Positions 11,540 through 20,511 of a stretch of 64,000 nucleotides of DNA are shown here, in pieces. The notes under the pieces are model-generated. The model was not told the origin of the DNA, searched no databases, and saw nothing but the letters and a program-made list of their open reading frames with translations. Position numbers and translations under genes: made by a program. The stretch lies in assembly GCF_024171785.1 (NCBI RefSeq), contig NZ_JAMTCK010000024.1, positions 1-64,000 of the forward strand, given 5' to 3'. How positions within the stretch are numbered: position 1 is the first letter of the stretch; each line of letters begins with the position of its first letter. Source of the DNA: Goodfellowiella coeruleoviolacea. GTDB taxonomy: Bacteria; Actinomycetota; Actinomycetes; Mycobacteriales; Pseudonocardiaceae.

Positions 11540-13182
11540 GCTCGACCTCCGTCCAGCAGCGACACCGCGCCGTGCGCGAGCACGGCGGCCGCCACGTCCT
11601 CGTACGCGTCGTCAGCGCCGTCGACCGGCACCCCGAGCCGGGTCAGGGCGAGCGTGAGGCAGGCGCGCAGCCAGCAGCCGCGTTCCCACCGCGACGCGGG
11701 GTTGGCCACCCACACGTGCACCGCGGCCGCGGCCGCGAACAGCAGCTCGTACCGCTCGGCGAGCCGGAACGCGGCCGTCGGCACGGCACGGGCGACGGGC
11801 CGGTGGCGAGCCAGTTCGGCGTGCACCGCGCCCGACTCCCGCAGCAGCGCGTCGGCGAGGTCCGCGAACTCGGCGGGCAGCTCGGCGAGCGCCGAGGACA
11901 GCCCGGAGACGATCGCGTTGCCCGTGCGGGACACCAGCACGAGGCGCGCGGTGTCCAATGTGGGCAGTGGCTCGGCAAGGCACACCGTGGTGGTCACGTC
12001 GAGCGCGTTCCGCCGCGCGAGCCGGGGGAACTGCGTGATGAGCGAGGCGCGGTTGACGAGCGTGCTGCCGTCGAACAGCCCCACGATCCGGTGGTCGCGC
12101 TCGAGCTTCGCGAACTCGCCGTGGCGGTAGTCGGCGGTGAGGAACCCGCGCGTGCCCATCAGCTCGGCCAGCTGCTCGATCGACTGCTCGACCGCGGTCG
12201 GCACGAATGCCTTCACCAGTGCGGACGTCACGCTCAGCTCGTCGGGCAGCGTGTGGGCGGAGCGGGCCGCGACGACGGCGGCCGCCTCCGCGAGGAGCAC
12301 ACCCGTGGCGGCCTCGCCCAGCACGCGCCGCATCCTCGGCACGTCGGACAGCCTGCGGCGTCCCAGCACCCGCTCCCGCAGGAACTCCGCAGCGATCGCC
12401 ACCGCGTGGTCGCCCGCGCCCAGCGACAGCACCGTGCACGTGGTGCGGGTCAGCTGCAGCGCCTTGAGGGTGATCTCGATCCCGGCGCCCTCGTCGCCGA
12501 CCAGCACGGCAGCCGCACCGGTGAACTCGACACCGCTGATGTCCGCGCCGCGGATGCCGTGCGTGCGCAGCTTCGGCGTGCGGCGCACGGTGCCGGGGCG
12601 CGGATCCCTCAGGTCGGCGAGGAACACGCTGAAGCCGCGTGGTCCGCCGCCGGGTTCGGTGCGGGCGAGGACGCACATGAGGTCCGCCCGGGTGGCGTTG
12701 TTGATCAGCCACTTGGCACCGTCGAGCACCCAGCCGTCGCCGTGCCTGGTCGCGGTGACCGCACCGGCCATCAGGTCGCTGCCGTGGTCGCGTTCGGTGA
12801 GGCCCCACGACACGATCCCGCCCGAGCGCACGGCCGACGCCAGCGCGGCGGCCTGGTCGGCCGACCCCGCGACCCACACGGACACCGAACCGAGGAACGT
12901 CTTGCCGTGCGCGATGGCCACGGTCAGGTCGCGCCGGGCCGTCGCCCGCATCACCGCCATCACGTCCGGCAGTTCCGCGAGCGCACCGCCGAAGCGGGCC
13001 GGGACGTACCAGTCCGGCAGGCCTGCCGCGTCCAGTTCGGCGCACGCGGCGGCGGGGAACTCCTCCGCCTCGTCGAGCCGTGCCAGCTCGGCGGGGTCGA
13101 ACGGGCCACCCGGCCCGGACCGTCCGCTCAGGACGGCGGCAACGGTGTGCGCGGCGAGCCGCGCTGGCGCGCCCGCGGTCAT
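11536..13182 (-). CDS. Acyl-CoA (acyl-ACP) dehydrogenase, long type, copy 2
   Basis: A 548-residue paralogue of the next gene, same fold and same extended C-terminus. Motifs include WGLTERDHGSD in the FAD-binding beta region, a substrate-side RTHGIRGADISGVEF segment and LTRTTCTVLSLGAGDHAV in the helical core. It starts inside the stop of the fatty acyl-AMP ligase (4-base overlap) and ends in a 4-base overlap with copy 1, so the three are one coupled unit. Two successive dehydrogenases would fit a dienoyl tail, as known for ramoplanin/enduracidin; which bond each makes cannot be read from sequence. Confidence 0.88.
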   Translation of the reverse strand: MTAGAPARLAAHTVAAVLSGRSGPGGPFDPAELARLDEAEEFPAAACAELDAAGLPDWYVPARFGGALAELPDVMAVMRATARRDLTVAIAHGKTFLGSVSVWVAGSADQAAALASAVRSGGIVSWGLTERDHGSDLMAGAVTATRHGDGWVLDGAKWLINNATRADLMCVLARTEPGGGPRGFSVFLADLRDPRPGTVRRTPKLRTHGIRGADISGVEFTGAAAVLVGDEGAGIEITLKALQLTRTTCTVLSLGAGDHAVAIAAEFLRERVLGRRRLSDVPRMRRVLGEAATGVLLAEAAAVVAARSAHTLPDELSVTSALVKAFVPTAVEQSIEQLAELMGTRGFLTADYRHGEFAKLERDHRIVGLFDGSTLVNRASLITQFPRLARRNALDVTTTVCLAEPLPTLDTARLVLVSRTGNAIVSGLSSALAELPAEFADLADALLRESGAVHAELARHRPVARAVPTAAFRLAERYELLFAAAAAVHVWVANPASRWERGCWLRACLTLALTRLGVPVDGADDAYEDVAAAVLAHGAVSLLDGGRA

Positions 13183-14912
13183 GCCCGGCCCTCGCCGTCG
13201 ACGTGCACGGCCTCCAGCTCGCCGCCGAGGTAGAGCCTGCGCATGAGCAGCCGCTGGATCTTGCCGCTGGTCGTGCGGCGGACACCGCCGGGGCGCAGCA
13301 GCACAACGCCCGCGGCACGCACGCCGAACTCCCGCGCGACGGTCTGCCTCATCGCACCGGCGAGGCCGGCGAGGTACTCGCGTTCGTGGCGGCCGCGGAC
13401 CTCGTGCGTGACGACCAGCGCCTCACCGTCGTGGCCCGCCGGCACGGTGAACACCGCGCCAACGCCGTGTTCGAGGTCGCGGTGGCGGGCACGCAGCTCG
13501 CTCTCCACGTCCTGCGGGTAGAGGTTGCGGCCACGGATCACGAGGACCTCCTTGATGCGGCCGGTGACGTACAACTCCCCGTCGTGCAGCAGCGCGAGGT
13601 CGCCGGTGCGCAGGAACGGGCCCTCGCCGTCGGCGGTCACCGCACCGAACCCGGCGGCGCTCGCGGCCTGGTCACCCCAGTAGCCGGCCGCGACGCTGGC
13701 GCCGCGCAGCCAGAGTTCACCGATGTGCCCTTCGGGCAGGGCCACCCGGGTGGCCGGGTCCACGATGCGCGCGGTGCAGTCGTGCACGGTGCCGCAGGAC
13801 ACGAGTGTCCGACTTGGACGGTCACCGCGCACCGGTGCGAACCGGTGGTGTTCGAGTTCCTCGGCGTCCACGTCGAGCGTCACCGGCGGGCGGCCGGGTG
13901 TGCCGGACACGAACAGCGTGGCCTCGGCCATGCCGAAGCACGGCATCATGGTCTCCGGCCGGAAGCCGTACCGGGCGAACCGTTCGGTGAACGCGGCGAG
14001 CACGGACGCCTTCACCGGCTCCGACCCGTTCACCGCGAGCCGCCACCGCGACAGGTCCAGCCCGTCGACCTGCGCGTCGGTGACCCGCCTGCAGCACAGC
14101 TCGAACGCGAAATCCGGTGCGGCGGACACGGTGAGGCCGTACCGGTCGATCAACCGCAGCCACAGGTGCGGGCGCTTGAGGAACGCGCCGGGGCTCATCA
14201 GCACCGACGTCGCGCCGAAGAACAGCGGCGGCAGCAGGTGCCCCATCAGCCCCATGTCGTGGTAGTTCGGGATCCAGCCGCCGATCCGGCTGTTCTCGTC
14301 GAACCCGAACACCCGCGCCACGCCGCTCGCGTTGGACAGCAGGTTGCCGTGGGTGATCACGACGCCCTTCGGGTCAGCGGTCGAGCCGGACGTGTACTGC
14401 AGCACGGCAACGCTGTCGCGGTCGCTGTCCGGTGCGCGCCACGCGTCGACGTCGGCGTCGACCGGGGTCACGCCGATCACGGCCGAGGGCGCGTGCTCGG
14501 CCGCCCACGCCCGCACGGCTGCCTCGGCGGCGGCTTCGGTCAGCACGACCGCCGTGCTGGCGTTGTCGGCGATGCGGCGCAGCCGCTGCCGCTCGTGGGG
14601 GCGCGGACCGGGCACGGGTGCGGGGACCGCGATCATCCCGGCGTGCAGGCAGCCGAGGAGCGCGGTGATGAAGTCGAGTCCCGCCGGGAACAGCAGCAGG
14701 ACGCGGGAGCCGAGGGGTGCCCTAGCGGACAGCCAGACCGCGATCCGCCGCGCCCGCTCGTCCAGTTCGGCGTGGGTGAGCCAGGCCGCGCCGTCCTCGG
14801 TGTCCGGATCGGACACCATGACGACGGCGCGGGAGTCGGCGCGGTGCACGGCCCGGTCGCGCATCAGCGTGCACACGTCCGGCGCTTCGTCGATGGTCAT
14901 CGGTTCGGTCAT
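13179..14912 (-). CDS. Fatty acyl-AMP ligase (FAAL) loading the lipid tail
   Basis: Adenylate-forming enzyme of 577 residues that activates a free fatty acid as acyl-AMP and loads it on an ACP. The AMP-binding P-loop QYTSGSTADPKGV sits near residue 170, followed by the GWIPNYHDMGLMGHLL stretch characteristic of FadD32-like FAALs, and a C-terminal TGRIKEVLVIRGRNLYPQDVE hinge region. Neighbours (two dehydrogenases, ACP, starter-type C domain) match the lipid-initiation cassette of lipopeptide loci. It overlaps the glutamate mutase subunit upstream and the dehydrogenase downstream by 4 bases. Confidence 0.94.
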   Translation of the reverse strand: MTEPMTIDEAPDVCTLMRDRAVHRADSRAVVMVSDPDTEDGAAWLTHAELDERARRIAVWLSARAPLGSRVLLLFPAGLDFITALLGCLHAGMIAVPAPVPGPRPHERQRLRRIADNASTAVVLTEAAAEAAVRAWAAEHAPSAVIGVTPVDADVDAWRAPDSDRDSVAVLQYTSGSTADPKGVVITHGNLLSNASGVARVFGFDENSRIGGWIPNYHDMGLMGHLLPPLFFGATSVLMSPGAFLKRPHLWLRLIDRYGLTVSAAPDFAFELCCRRVTDAQVDGLDLSRWRLAVNGSEPVKASVLAAFTERFARYGFRPETMMPCFGMAEATLFVSGTPGRPPVTLDVDAEELEHHRFAPVRGDRPSRTLVSCGTVHDCTARIVDPATRVALPEGHIGELWLRGASVAAGYWGDQAASAAGFGAVTADGEGPFLRTGDLALLHDGELYVTGRIKEVLVIRGRNLYPQDVESELRARHRDLEHGVGAVFTVPAGHDGEALVVTHEVRGRHEREYLAGLAGAMRQTVAREFGVRAAGVVLLRPGGVRRTTSGKIQRLLMRRLYLGGELEAVHVDGEGRA

Positions 14913-16300
14913 CGCTGGCTCACTTCCGGTGTCCTGACGGGGATCGCGTCGGCGAAGTGGTTGATGTCCGCCACCACGCCGGTGACGTCGGTGACATCAC
15001 CGCGGCCCGCCCGGTCGGCGAGCAGCTCGCGGTTGCGCCGGAGCGTCGATGCGGAGAACGGCAGGCCGCCCGGCGACAGGTAGCGGATGGCGCCGCCAGG
15101 GTCGCGGGCCGGCAGCACGGCGGCGCGGGCGTTCCTGCTCGCGCTGAACGGCACGTCGAGCGCGCCGGACGCGAACGCGGCGCACACGGCCGCGACCCGG
15201 TCCCGCGCCGCGAGCAGCGGTTCGACCAGCTCGGCGACCTCGGTGAGGATCCAGGCCGTCTCCTCGGCGATCCTGGCCTCGTCGAGGCGGATGAAGTCCA
15301 GCAGCGGCGAGGTCGCGACCGCCGAGGTGATCAGGCCGAGCGCGTTGGCCTCGGCCGACGGGATGCCCCACGCCTCGTCCCTGGTCTTGGTGATGACCTT
15401 GGTGGCACCGCCGAGCCTGCCGGTGAGCGCGCCGTGGAAGACCAGCGCGTCGGCCGCGGCCCGGTCCCTCGGGAAGACACCCATGAACACGTGCAGCACC
15501 GGGAACACCTCGGTGTCCTGCGGCAGGTACCGCTCGCAAAGCAGCGTGATGGCGCGCAACGCGGCGACGTCCTGGTGGATCTCGCCGCCCTGCGGGTAGG
15601 CGATCGACACGCTCCGCACGCCCTGCTCGGTGGCGAGCACGGCCTCCAGCAGCGTGCACGCGAGGCTCACCGACGGCGGCACGAGCACCGCGGTGAGCGT
15701 GCCGAACAGCTCCCGTTCGAGCACCACGCCCTCGGCGGCGAGCGCGGCGGTGACCGCGTCCACCCGCTGCCACGCCGACAACGACTCGGCGAGCGGGACG
15801 TCCTTTGAGTACGGCAGGTTGTAGCCGATCCCGCCGCCCTCGAACGAGCTGATGCCGGCGGCCAGCGCGGACGCGAACAGCTCGCGGGCGTCCGGCGAGC
15901 CGTGCCGCACCTCCAGGGGCACCCGCACCGACTCGGTCAGCTCGCGGCCGCGGGCCCAGCCGTGCGCCACGAGCGGGTAACCGTTGAGCCGGCCGGGATC
16001 GGTCCTCAGCTCGCGTGCCGCGGTGACGAAGTGGCCGAGCCGCGTGTGCGAGTCGATGGTGACCGACAGCATGCCGGGCGCGGCGGCGGTGTCCAGGTGG
16101 CGCAGCAACGCCAGCATCTCCTCGTGCCCGCCGACTCCGCAGCGGGGCTGCAGGACCGGCCTGCCGGTGGCCCGCGCGGATCGCAGTACGTCGATCGCGG
16201 TGGGTCTGCCGGAGTCGCGCAGGTAGGCCACGACCTCGCGCCACGACGGCAGGCTCGCGCCCACCCGCGGCGCGAGCCGCAGCAGGGTGTCGTCAGGCAC
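14909..16300 (-). CDS. glmE: Glutamate mutase (methylaspartate mutase) epsilon subunit
   Basis: Catalytic TIM-barrel subunit of adenosylcobalamin-dependent glutamate mutase, converting L-glutamate to (2S,3S)-3-methylaspartate. At 463 residues it is near the family size (~480). Signature residues are present: QPRCGVGGH near residue 50, RHGSPDARELF near 140, and FEGGGIGYNLPYSKDVPL containing the conserved active-site Glu. The GTG start lies within the 3' end of the small subunit gene (8-base overlap), so both are made together. In an NRPS operon this enzyme supplies 3-methylaspartate, as in friulimicin, or a beta-amino acid precursor, as in vicenistatin. Confidence 0.95.
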   Translation of the reverse strand: MPDDTLLRLAPRVGASLPSWREVVAYLRDSGRPTAIDVLRSARATGRPVLQPRCGVGGHEEMLALLRHLDTAAAPGMLSVTIDSHTRLGHFVTAARELRTDPGRLNGYPLVAHGWARGRELTESVRVPLEVRHGSPDARELFASALAAGISSFEGGGIGYNLPYSKDVPLAESLSAWQRVDAVTAALAAEGVVLERELFGTLTAVLVPPSVSLACTLLEAVLATEQGVRSVSIAYPQGGEIHQDVAALRAITLLCERYLPQDTEVFPVLHVFMGVFPRDRAAADALVFHGALTGRLGGATKVITKTRDEAWGIPSAEANALGLITSAVATSPLLDFIRLDEARIAEETAWILTEVAELVEPLLAARDRVAAVCAAFASGALDVPFSASRNARAAVLPARDPGGAIRYLSPGGLPFSASTLRRNRELLADRAGRGDVTDVTGVVADINHFADAIPVRTPEVSQR

Positions 16301-16733
16301 GGACTACCTCGTCCGGCACCTGCGCGCCGTCGGGCGGCGCCAGCAGCAGCGGCGCCAGCTCGGTGAGGTCGTCGAGCACGTGGTCGACCCCCAGTGCGAG
16401 CAGCTGCCGCTTGGCTTCCGGCCGGTCGGCCGGGTCGATCGTGAGGTTGCCGCCCACCACGACGGGGCACGGCAGCCGCCCGGCCCCGCGCAGCGCGGGC
16501 AGGTCACGCAGGTCCGCCACCGCGTGCCCGTTGACACTGCCGATCACCACCGCGCGGGCCTGCGGGTGTGCGGCCACCGCGTCGGCGAAGTCGGCGAGCG
16601 GTGTGCACACCCCGAGGTTCACCACCGCGAAGCCGAGTTCGCGCAGCTGGAACTCGATCAGCCGGTTGGCCACCGCGTGCGCATCGCTCTCCGCGACACC
16701 GAGCACGACTACTCGATCGTCCACATGGGACAT
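16293..16733 (-). CDS. Glutamate mutase sigma (B12-binding) subunit
   Basis: Small Rossmann-like cobalamin-binding subunit, 146 residues from the ATG at 16733, which follows a GGGGGGA ribosome site; a TTG five codons earlier is less likely. It pairs with the overlapping epsilon subunit. It shows GVAESDAHAVANR near the N-terminus, SVNGHAVAD in the middle and the GGNLTIDP loop typical of GlmS/MutS. The base-off motif DxHxxG reads D-A-H-A-V-A here: Asp and the cobalt-ligating His are kept but the Gly is Ala. Function is still expected from context and the other motifs. Confidence 0.93.
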   Translation of the reverse strand: MSHVDDRVVVLGVAESDAHAVANRLIEFQLRELGFAVVNLGVCTPLADFADAVAAHPQARAVVIGSVNGHAVADLRDLPALRGAGRLPCPVVVGGNLTIDPADRPEAKRQLLALGVDHVLDDLTELAPLLLAPPDGAQVPDEVVRA

Positions 16734-16772
16734 CCCCGATCCCCCCAACTCGTCCGTGTCCGTGCGGTCGAC

Positions 16773-17717
16773 TCAGTCGGACATCGCCACCAGCACGCGG
16801 CGGGGCCCGGTGAACGGGCGCCGTCCGTGCCCGACCAGCACGTTGTCGATCAGCATCAGGTCGCCCTCGTGCCAGTCCACGTCCACCGCGGCCGCAAGAC
16901 CGCGGTCGCGGACCTGGACGGCGTAGGCGTCCGGGATCGGCGTGCCGTCGGCGAACGCGACCGACTGCGGCAGTTCCTCCGGCGGCAGGATCTCGGCCAA
17001 CTCCCGGGCGGTCTCGTCGCCGAGCGCCGCCGGGTGCCACTGGTCGGACTGGTTGAACCAGACCTCGTCGCCGGTCACCGGGTGCCGGATCGTGGACGGC
17101 CGCACCGCCTCGACACGCAGCCCGTCGTCGTCCTTCCACTCCCACTCGCAGCCCGCGCCGGCGAGGAACGCCTCGACCTCGGCGCGGCTGTCGGTCTCGA
17201 AGGTCTCCTGCCAGCTCTTGCCGAGGCCGTAGCCCGCGTGCAGGTTCTGGCGGTACCGCACCCCGCCCGCGAACGCGGCACGCACCTCCTCGTCGAGCGC
17301 CGCGAGCCAGCGCACCCCGTCGACCACGGGCGTCGCGCCGCCGGTCGCCGGTGCCACCGCGCAGAAGAACAGCAGCCGCGTCGGCCACTGGGCGGCGTAG
17401 GAGAGTTCGTTGTGCATGGAGATCGTGAGTTCCTGCGGGTACTCGGTCGAGGTGTAGACGTTGTCGCCGACCTTGGTGCGCGGCGAGTTGCCGTGCACGT
17501 ACGCCAGCCGGTTCGGCAGCAGCCGGTCCATCACCGGCTCCAGCGTGTCCGCGGTGACGCCGAACCCGCGGAAGACGATGGCCTTGTTCGCCACGAGCAG
17601 CGCGTCGATCTCGGCGGTGGCCGAGCCGAGGTGCTGTGCGAGCGCGGCGGCGCCCGGTGCCACACCGAGGTCGGTCGGTGTGAGTTCCAACGGCTGCCAC
17701 GTGAGCGTGTCGGTCAC
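16773..17717 (-). CDS. TauD/SyrP-type Fe(II)/2-oxoglutarate oxygenase
   Basis: Non-haem iron oxygenase of 314 residues. The iron facial triad is visible as HNE near residue 102 (HxE form, as in SyrP-type enzymes) and the distal His in NVLVGHGRRPF near residue 299, followed by the Arg that holds 2-oxoglutarate. SyrP-like enzymes hydroxylate the beta carbon of PCP-bound Asp and relatives act on free amino acids. Here it may hydroxylate an Asp/Asn, 3-methylaspartate or other peptide residue; the substrate is not determined. It lies 39 bases upstream of the glutamate mutase small subunit start. Confidence 0.9.
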   Translation of the reverse strand: MTDTLTWQPLELTPTDLGVAPGAAALAQHLGSATAEIDALLVANKAIVFRGFGVTADTLEPVMDRLLPNRLAYVHGNSPRTKVGDNVYTSTEYPQELTISMHNELSYAAQWPTRLLFFCAVAPATGGATPVVDGVRWLAALDEEVRAAFAGGVRYRQNLHAGYGLGKSWQETFETDSRAEVEAFLAGAGCEWEWKDDDGLRVEAVRPSTIRHPVTGDEVWFNQSDQWHPAALGDETARELAEILPPEELPQSVAFADGTPIPDAYAVQVRDRGLAAAVDVDWHEGDLMLIDNVLVGHGRRPFTGPRRVLVAMSD

Positions 17718-17744
17718 GGGATTCCCCCTCGTCGCACCGGTCGG

Positions 17745-18551
17745 TCAGGCCGCGGTGCGGAAGAATTCAACGATGATCTTGTTGACCGCCACCGGGTCCT
17801 CGAGGTAGCCGTAGTGCCCGCACCCGGGCACCACGTCGAACCGCGCGCCCGGGATGGCGTCGGCCACCTCGCGTGCGAGGTGTGGCGGTGCGTTGAGGTC
17901 GTGCTCGAAGGCGATCACCTGGCACGGCACCTCGATGCTGCGGTAGGCGGCGAGCCGGTTGTCCGACAGGCTGAGTTCCAGCTGGGCCCGCACACCGGGA
18001 CCGGTGATCGGGCTCAGCTCGAACAGGTCGAGCCAGTCCGTCATGGCGGCGTCGTCGTTGAGCGTCCTCGACGACAGGTTCTGCACGGCCCGGTAGATCG
18101 CGTCGTAGACCGGCGGCACGACGGCCCCGGAGTCGTGCAGCGCGATCTCCGCGCGGGCGACCGCGGTGCGGAAGACGTCCGCGCGTCCCCGCGTCGCCAT
18201 CAGCACCGCCTGGCGGACCAGGCTGGGCCGCGCCAGTGCCAGCTCCTGCACCACGAACGCGCCGAGCGAGGTGCCGACCAGCCGGCACGGCCCGAGCCCG
18301 AGGTGCTCGACGAGCGCGGCGATGTCGGCCGCCATGTCGTCGACGGTGAAGCCCTCGGCGCACTCGTCCGACGGCGGGATGCCCCGGTTGTCGACGGTGA
18401 TCACGCGGTACCCGGCCGCGATGAACGCGGGCACCTGGTGCAGGTGCCACACGCGTCCACCGCTGCCGGTGCCCATCACCATCACCACCGGGTCGCCGGC
18501 GCCGACGTCCTCGTAGTTCAGCCGGATTCCGTTCACCGTGACGATCGGCAT
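17745..18551 (-). CDS. Alpha/beta hydrolase
   Basis: A 268-residue alpha/beta hydrolase starting at the ATG at 18551 (MPIVTVNGIRLNYEDVG), preceded by GGGAAAG. It has the nucleophile elbow GTSLG (Ser near residue 91), an acidic residue near EHDLNAP and a C-terminal GCGHYGYLEDP supplying the catalytic His. The VMGTGSGG loop would form the oxyanion hole. In this operon it could be a proofreading or off-loading thioesterase-like hydrolase, or modify the acyl chain; it does not look like a classical type II thioesterase, so the role is open. Confidence 0.88.
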   Translation of the reverse strand: MPIVTVNGIRLNYEDVGAGDPVVMVMGTGSGGRVWHLHQVPAFIAAGYRVITVDNRGIPPSDECAEGFTVDDMAADIAALVEHLGLGPCRLVGTSLGAFVVQELALARPSLVRQAVLMATRGRADVFRTAVARAEIALHDSGAVVPPVYDAIYRAVQNLSSRTLNDDAAMTDWLDLFELSPITGPGVRAQLELSLSDNRLAAYRSIEVPCQVIAFEHDLNAPPHLAREVADAIPGARFDVVPGCGHYGYLEDPVAVNKIIVEFFRTAA

Positions 18552-18583
18552 GGCTTTCCCGTCCGTGGCAGGGGTTTCTGCGG

Positions 18584-18820
18584 TCAGTTCGCGGTGGCGC
18601 GGGCGGCCGCGTCGGCCTCCATGGCGCGCACCAGGCTCTTCGGCCGCATGTCGGTCCAGTTGGTGTTGATGTAGTCGAGGCACGACTGCCGGTCGGTCTC
18701 CGGCAGCGCCACCGTCCAGCCCGCGGGGACCTCGACGAAGGAGGGCCACAGCGAGTACTGGCCCTCCTCGTTGACCAGCGCGAGGTAGCGGCCGTCAGGG
18801 TCCTCGAAGGGGTTGGTCAT
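18584..18820 (-). CDS. MbtH-like protein
   Basis: A 78-residue chaperone that binds and activates NRPS adenylation domains. The family pattern is complete: MTNPFED at the N-terminus, [10 protein letters not shown] in the first strand and [17 protein letters not shown] in the helix region. The ATG at 18820 is chosen because GAGGAG lies 8-9 bases upstream; a GTG three codons earlier sits on top of that site. It lies 32 bases upstream of the hydrolase gene and is likely required by one or more A domains of the synthetase. Confidence 0.97.
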   Translation of the reverse strand: MTNPFEDPDGRYLALVNEEGQYSLWPSFVEVPAGWTVALPETDRQSCLDYINTNWTDMRPKSLVRAMEADAAARATAN

Positions 18821-18881
18821 CCTGCACACTCCTCATCGGTTCTTCACGGGTGCCGGGCTCACCGGCGTGGGAAGGCCCCGC

Positions 18882-19247
18882 TCAGACGAGCGGGCTGAAG
18901 AAGAAGGTGTCCCGGCGGACGAAGCGGCCGTCCGCGCCGAGCACGAAGAAGTCGGCGAACCGCAGCGACACGTCCGTGCCGTCCTTGAGCACGCCGACGA
19001 AGTCACCGTGCACCGCGATCCGATCGCCCTCGGCGACCAGCGTGCGCACCGTGTGCCTGCCGTCGGCGATCACGCGTTCGCCGGAATAGAAATCCCGCAA
19101 TGCTGCCCGCCCCACCAGCGGCTGATATCCAGGACGCTCGTACACCGCGTCCTCGGCGAACAGTCCGAGCAATCCGGAATGGTTGCCCTCGTCGACCAGT
19201 CGGTAATATCTGTGGACATTTTCCTTGGCGCTCGCCAAGTCCATCAC
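18882..19247 (-). CDS. NTF2-like / SnoaL-fold protein, first gene of the NRPS operon
   Basis: A 121-residue cone-fold protein with a YYRLVDEGNHSGLLGLFAED start and HGDFVGVLKDG.DVSLRFADFF end, typical of NTF2-like domains. Some relatives are isomerases or cyclases; others only bind ligands, so no reaction is assigned. GGGGGAG lies upstream and fits either the GTG at 19247 or the ATG at 19244. It is the first gene of the minus-strand operon; 301 bases separate it from the divergent exporter gene. Confidence 0.8.
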   Translation of the reverse strand: MMDLASAKENVHRYYRLVDEGNHSGLLGLFAEDAVYERPGYQPLVGRAALRDFYSGERVIADGRHTVRTLVAEGDRIAVHGDFVGVLKDGTDVSLRFADFFVLGADGRFVRRDTFFFSPLV

Positions 19248-19548
19248 ATTTTTCTCCCCCAGTGCGCTCCGCCCACCGGAAGCGAAGCTACTCGCGCCCC
19301 GAGTGGAGCGTCAACCCCACCTTCACGGAAGACAAAAGCCCCGCTCAGCCCCTGTGTCGGCACCAACCCCTACCCGGTTTGGGCCGAGTGGAACATCTCC
19401 ATGTAATGGTTACCAGCACAACCCCCTACAACGGTGTTGACGCCCCGCCCGGCCACTCCTACGGTGGCGACGTGTTCGCCCGCACCCGGGGCGCGTATTG
19501 ATTCAGGCGAGCGATTTCCTGATTCCACGAAAAAGGTGACACGAATGA
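19248..19548. promoter_or_regulatory. Divergent promoter region between NRPS operon and exporter
   Basis: A 301-base gap, noticeably richer in A/T than its surroundings, between oppositely oriented operons. It must contain the promoters for the NRPS operon (leftwards) and the ABC exporter (rightwards). A short palindrome GTAATGGTTAC lies at 19403-19413 and could be an operator. CAACCCC occurs three times (19312, 19364, 19419) without helical spacing. No pathway-specific regulator is seen next to it, so the regulator is either further left or elsewhere. Confidence 0.6.
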
Positions 19549-20511
19549 GTGTGCCGCGTGACTGATCCGATCATCGAGACACACGATCTGACCCGCGTGT
19601 TCGACGGTGTGCGGGCCCTGGACCGGGTCAGCCTGAGCGTGCCGAGGGGCACCGTGCTGGGGCTGCTCGGGCACAACGGGGCGGGCAAGACCACGCTCGT
19701 CAACATCCTGGCCACCCTGCTGCCGCCCACCTCGGGCACGGCGCGGGTCGCGGGGCTGGACGTGGTCGCGCGGAGCCGTGACGTCCGCGCCCGCATCGGG
19801 CTCACCGGGCAGTTCGCCGCCGTCGAGGAGCAACTGTCCGGAATGGACAATCTGGTGCTGGTCGCGAAGCTGCTCGGCGCGCGGTCGGCGCAGGCCCGCA
19901 GGCGCGCGGACGAGCTGCTCGAACGGTTCGAGCTGACCTCGGCCGCGCACCGCAGGGTGCGCACGTACTCCGGTGGCATGCGGCGCAGGCTCGACCTCGC
20001 GGTGAGCCTGGTCGGCAGGCCGGACGTGATCTTCCTCGACGAGCCGTCGACCGGCCTCGACCCGGCCAGCCGGATCGAACTGTGGCGGATCGTCGCCGAA
20101 CTCGTCACCGAGGGCGCGACCGTGTTGCTGACCACGCAGTACCTCGAGGAGGCCGACCGGCTGGCGGACACGATCACCGTGCTGGCCGGTGGTTCGGTGG
20201 TGGCCACGGGCACCTCCGCGGAGCTGAAGTCCGTTGTGGGCAAGCGATCGGTGCACCTGACCCTGACGACCGCCGCCGACGTCGACGCGGCCGCGGCCGG
20301 GCTGCGCGGGTTGGGCATGCAGGTGCACACCGACGCCGCCCGCGCGACCGTGAGCACACCGGTCGACGCGGCGAGCGACCTGGCCGTGGTCATGCGGTTC
20401 CTCGACGAGGCCCGCATCGAGTTCAAGGAGCTGGACCTGACCGAGCCGACGCTGGACGACGTGTACCTGAGCCTGACCGCCGACCGGGCGAAGGCGGAGG
20501 TGCGCGGGTGA
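19549..20511 (+). CDS. ABC exporter ATP-binding protein, DrrA-like
   Basis: ATPase of a two-component drug/peptide exporter, 320 residues. Walker A GHNGAGKTT near residue 38, signature YSGGMRRRLDLA near 140, Walker B VIFLDEPSTGLDP near 158, plus the C-terminal extension usual in daunorubicin-resistance ATPases. GTG at 19549 is chosen because AAGGTGA ends 9 bases upstream; the nearby ATG at 19545 opens only six codons. It overlaps the permease gene by 4 bases and is divergent from the NRPS operon, so it is a candidate exporter or immunity system for that product. Confidence 0.92.
   Translation: MCRVTDPIIETHDLTRVFDGVRALDRVSLSVPRGTVLGLLGHNGAGKTTLVNILATLLPPTSGTARVAGLDVVARSRDVRARIGLTGQFAAVEEQLSGMDNLVLVAKLLGARSAQARRRADELLERFELTSAAHRRVRTYSGGMRRRLDLAVSLVGRPDVIFLDEPSTGLDPASRIELWRIVAELVTEGATVLLTTQYLEEADRLADTITVLAGGSVVATGTSAELKSVVGKRSVHLTLTTAADVDAAAAGLRGLGMQVHTDAARATVSTPVDAASDLAVVMRFLDEARIEFKELDLTEPTLDDVYLSLTADRAKAEVRG

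Noticed and set aside
19312-19425. Three CAACCCC copies in the divergent promoter
   Set aside because: Spacing is 52 and 55 bp, not helical, and the motif is simple in this base composition; not strong enough for an operator.
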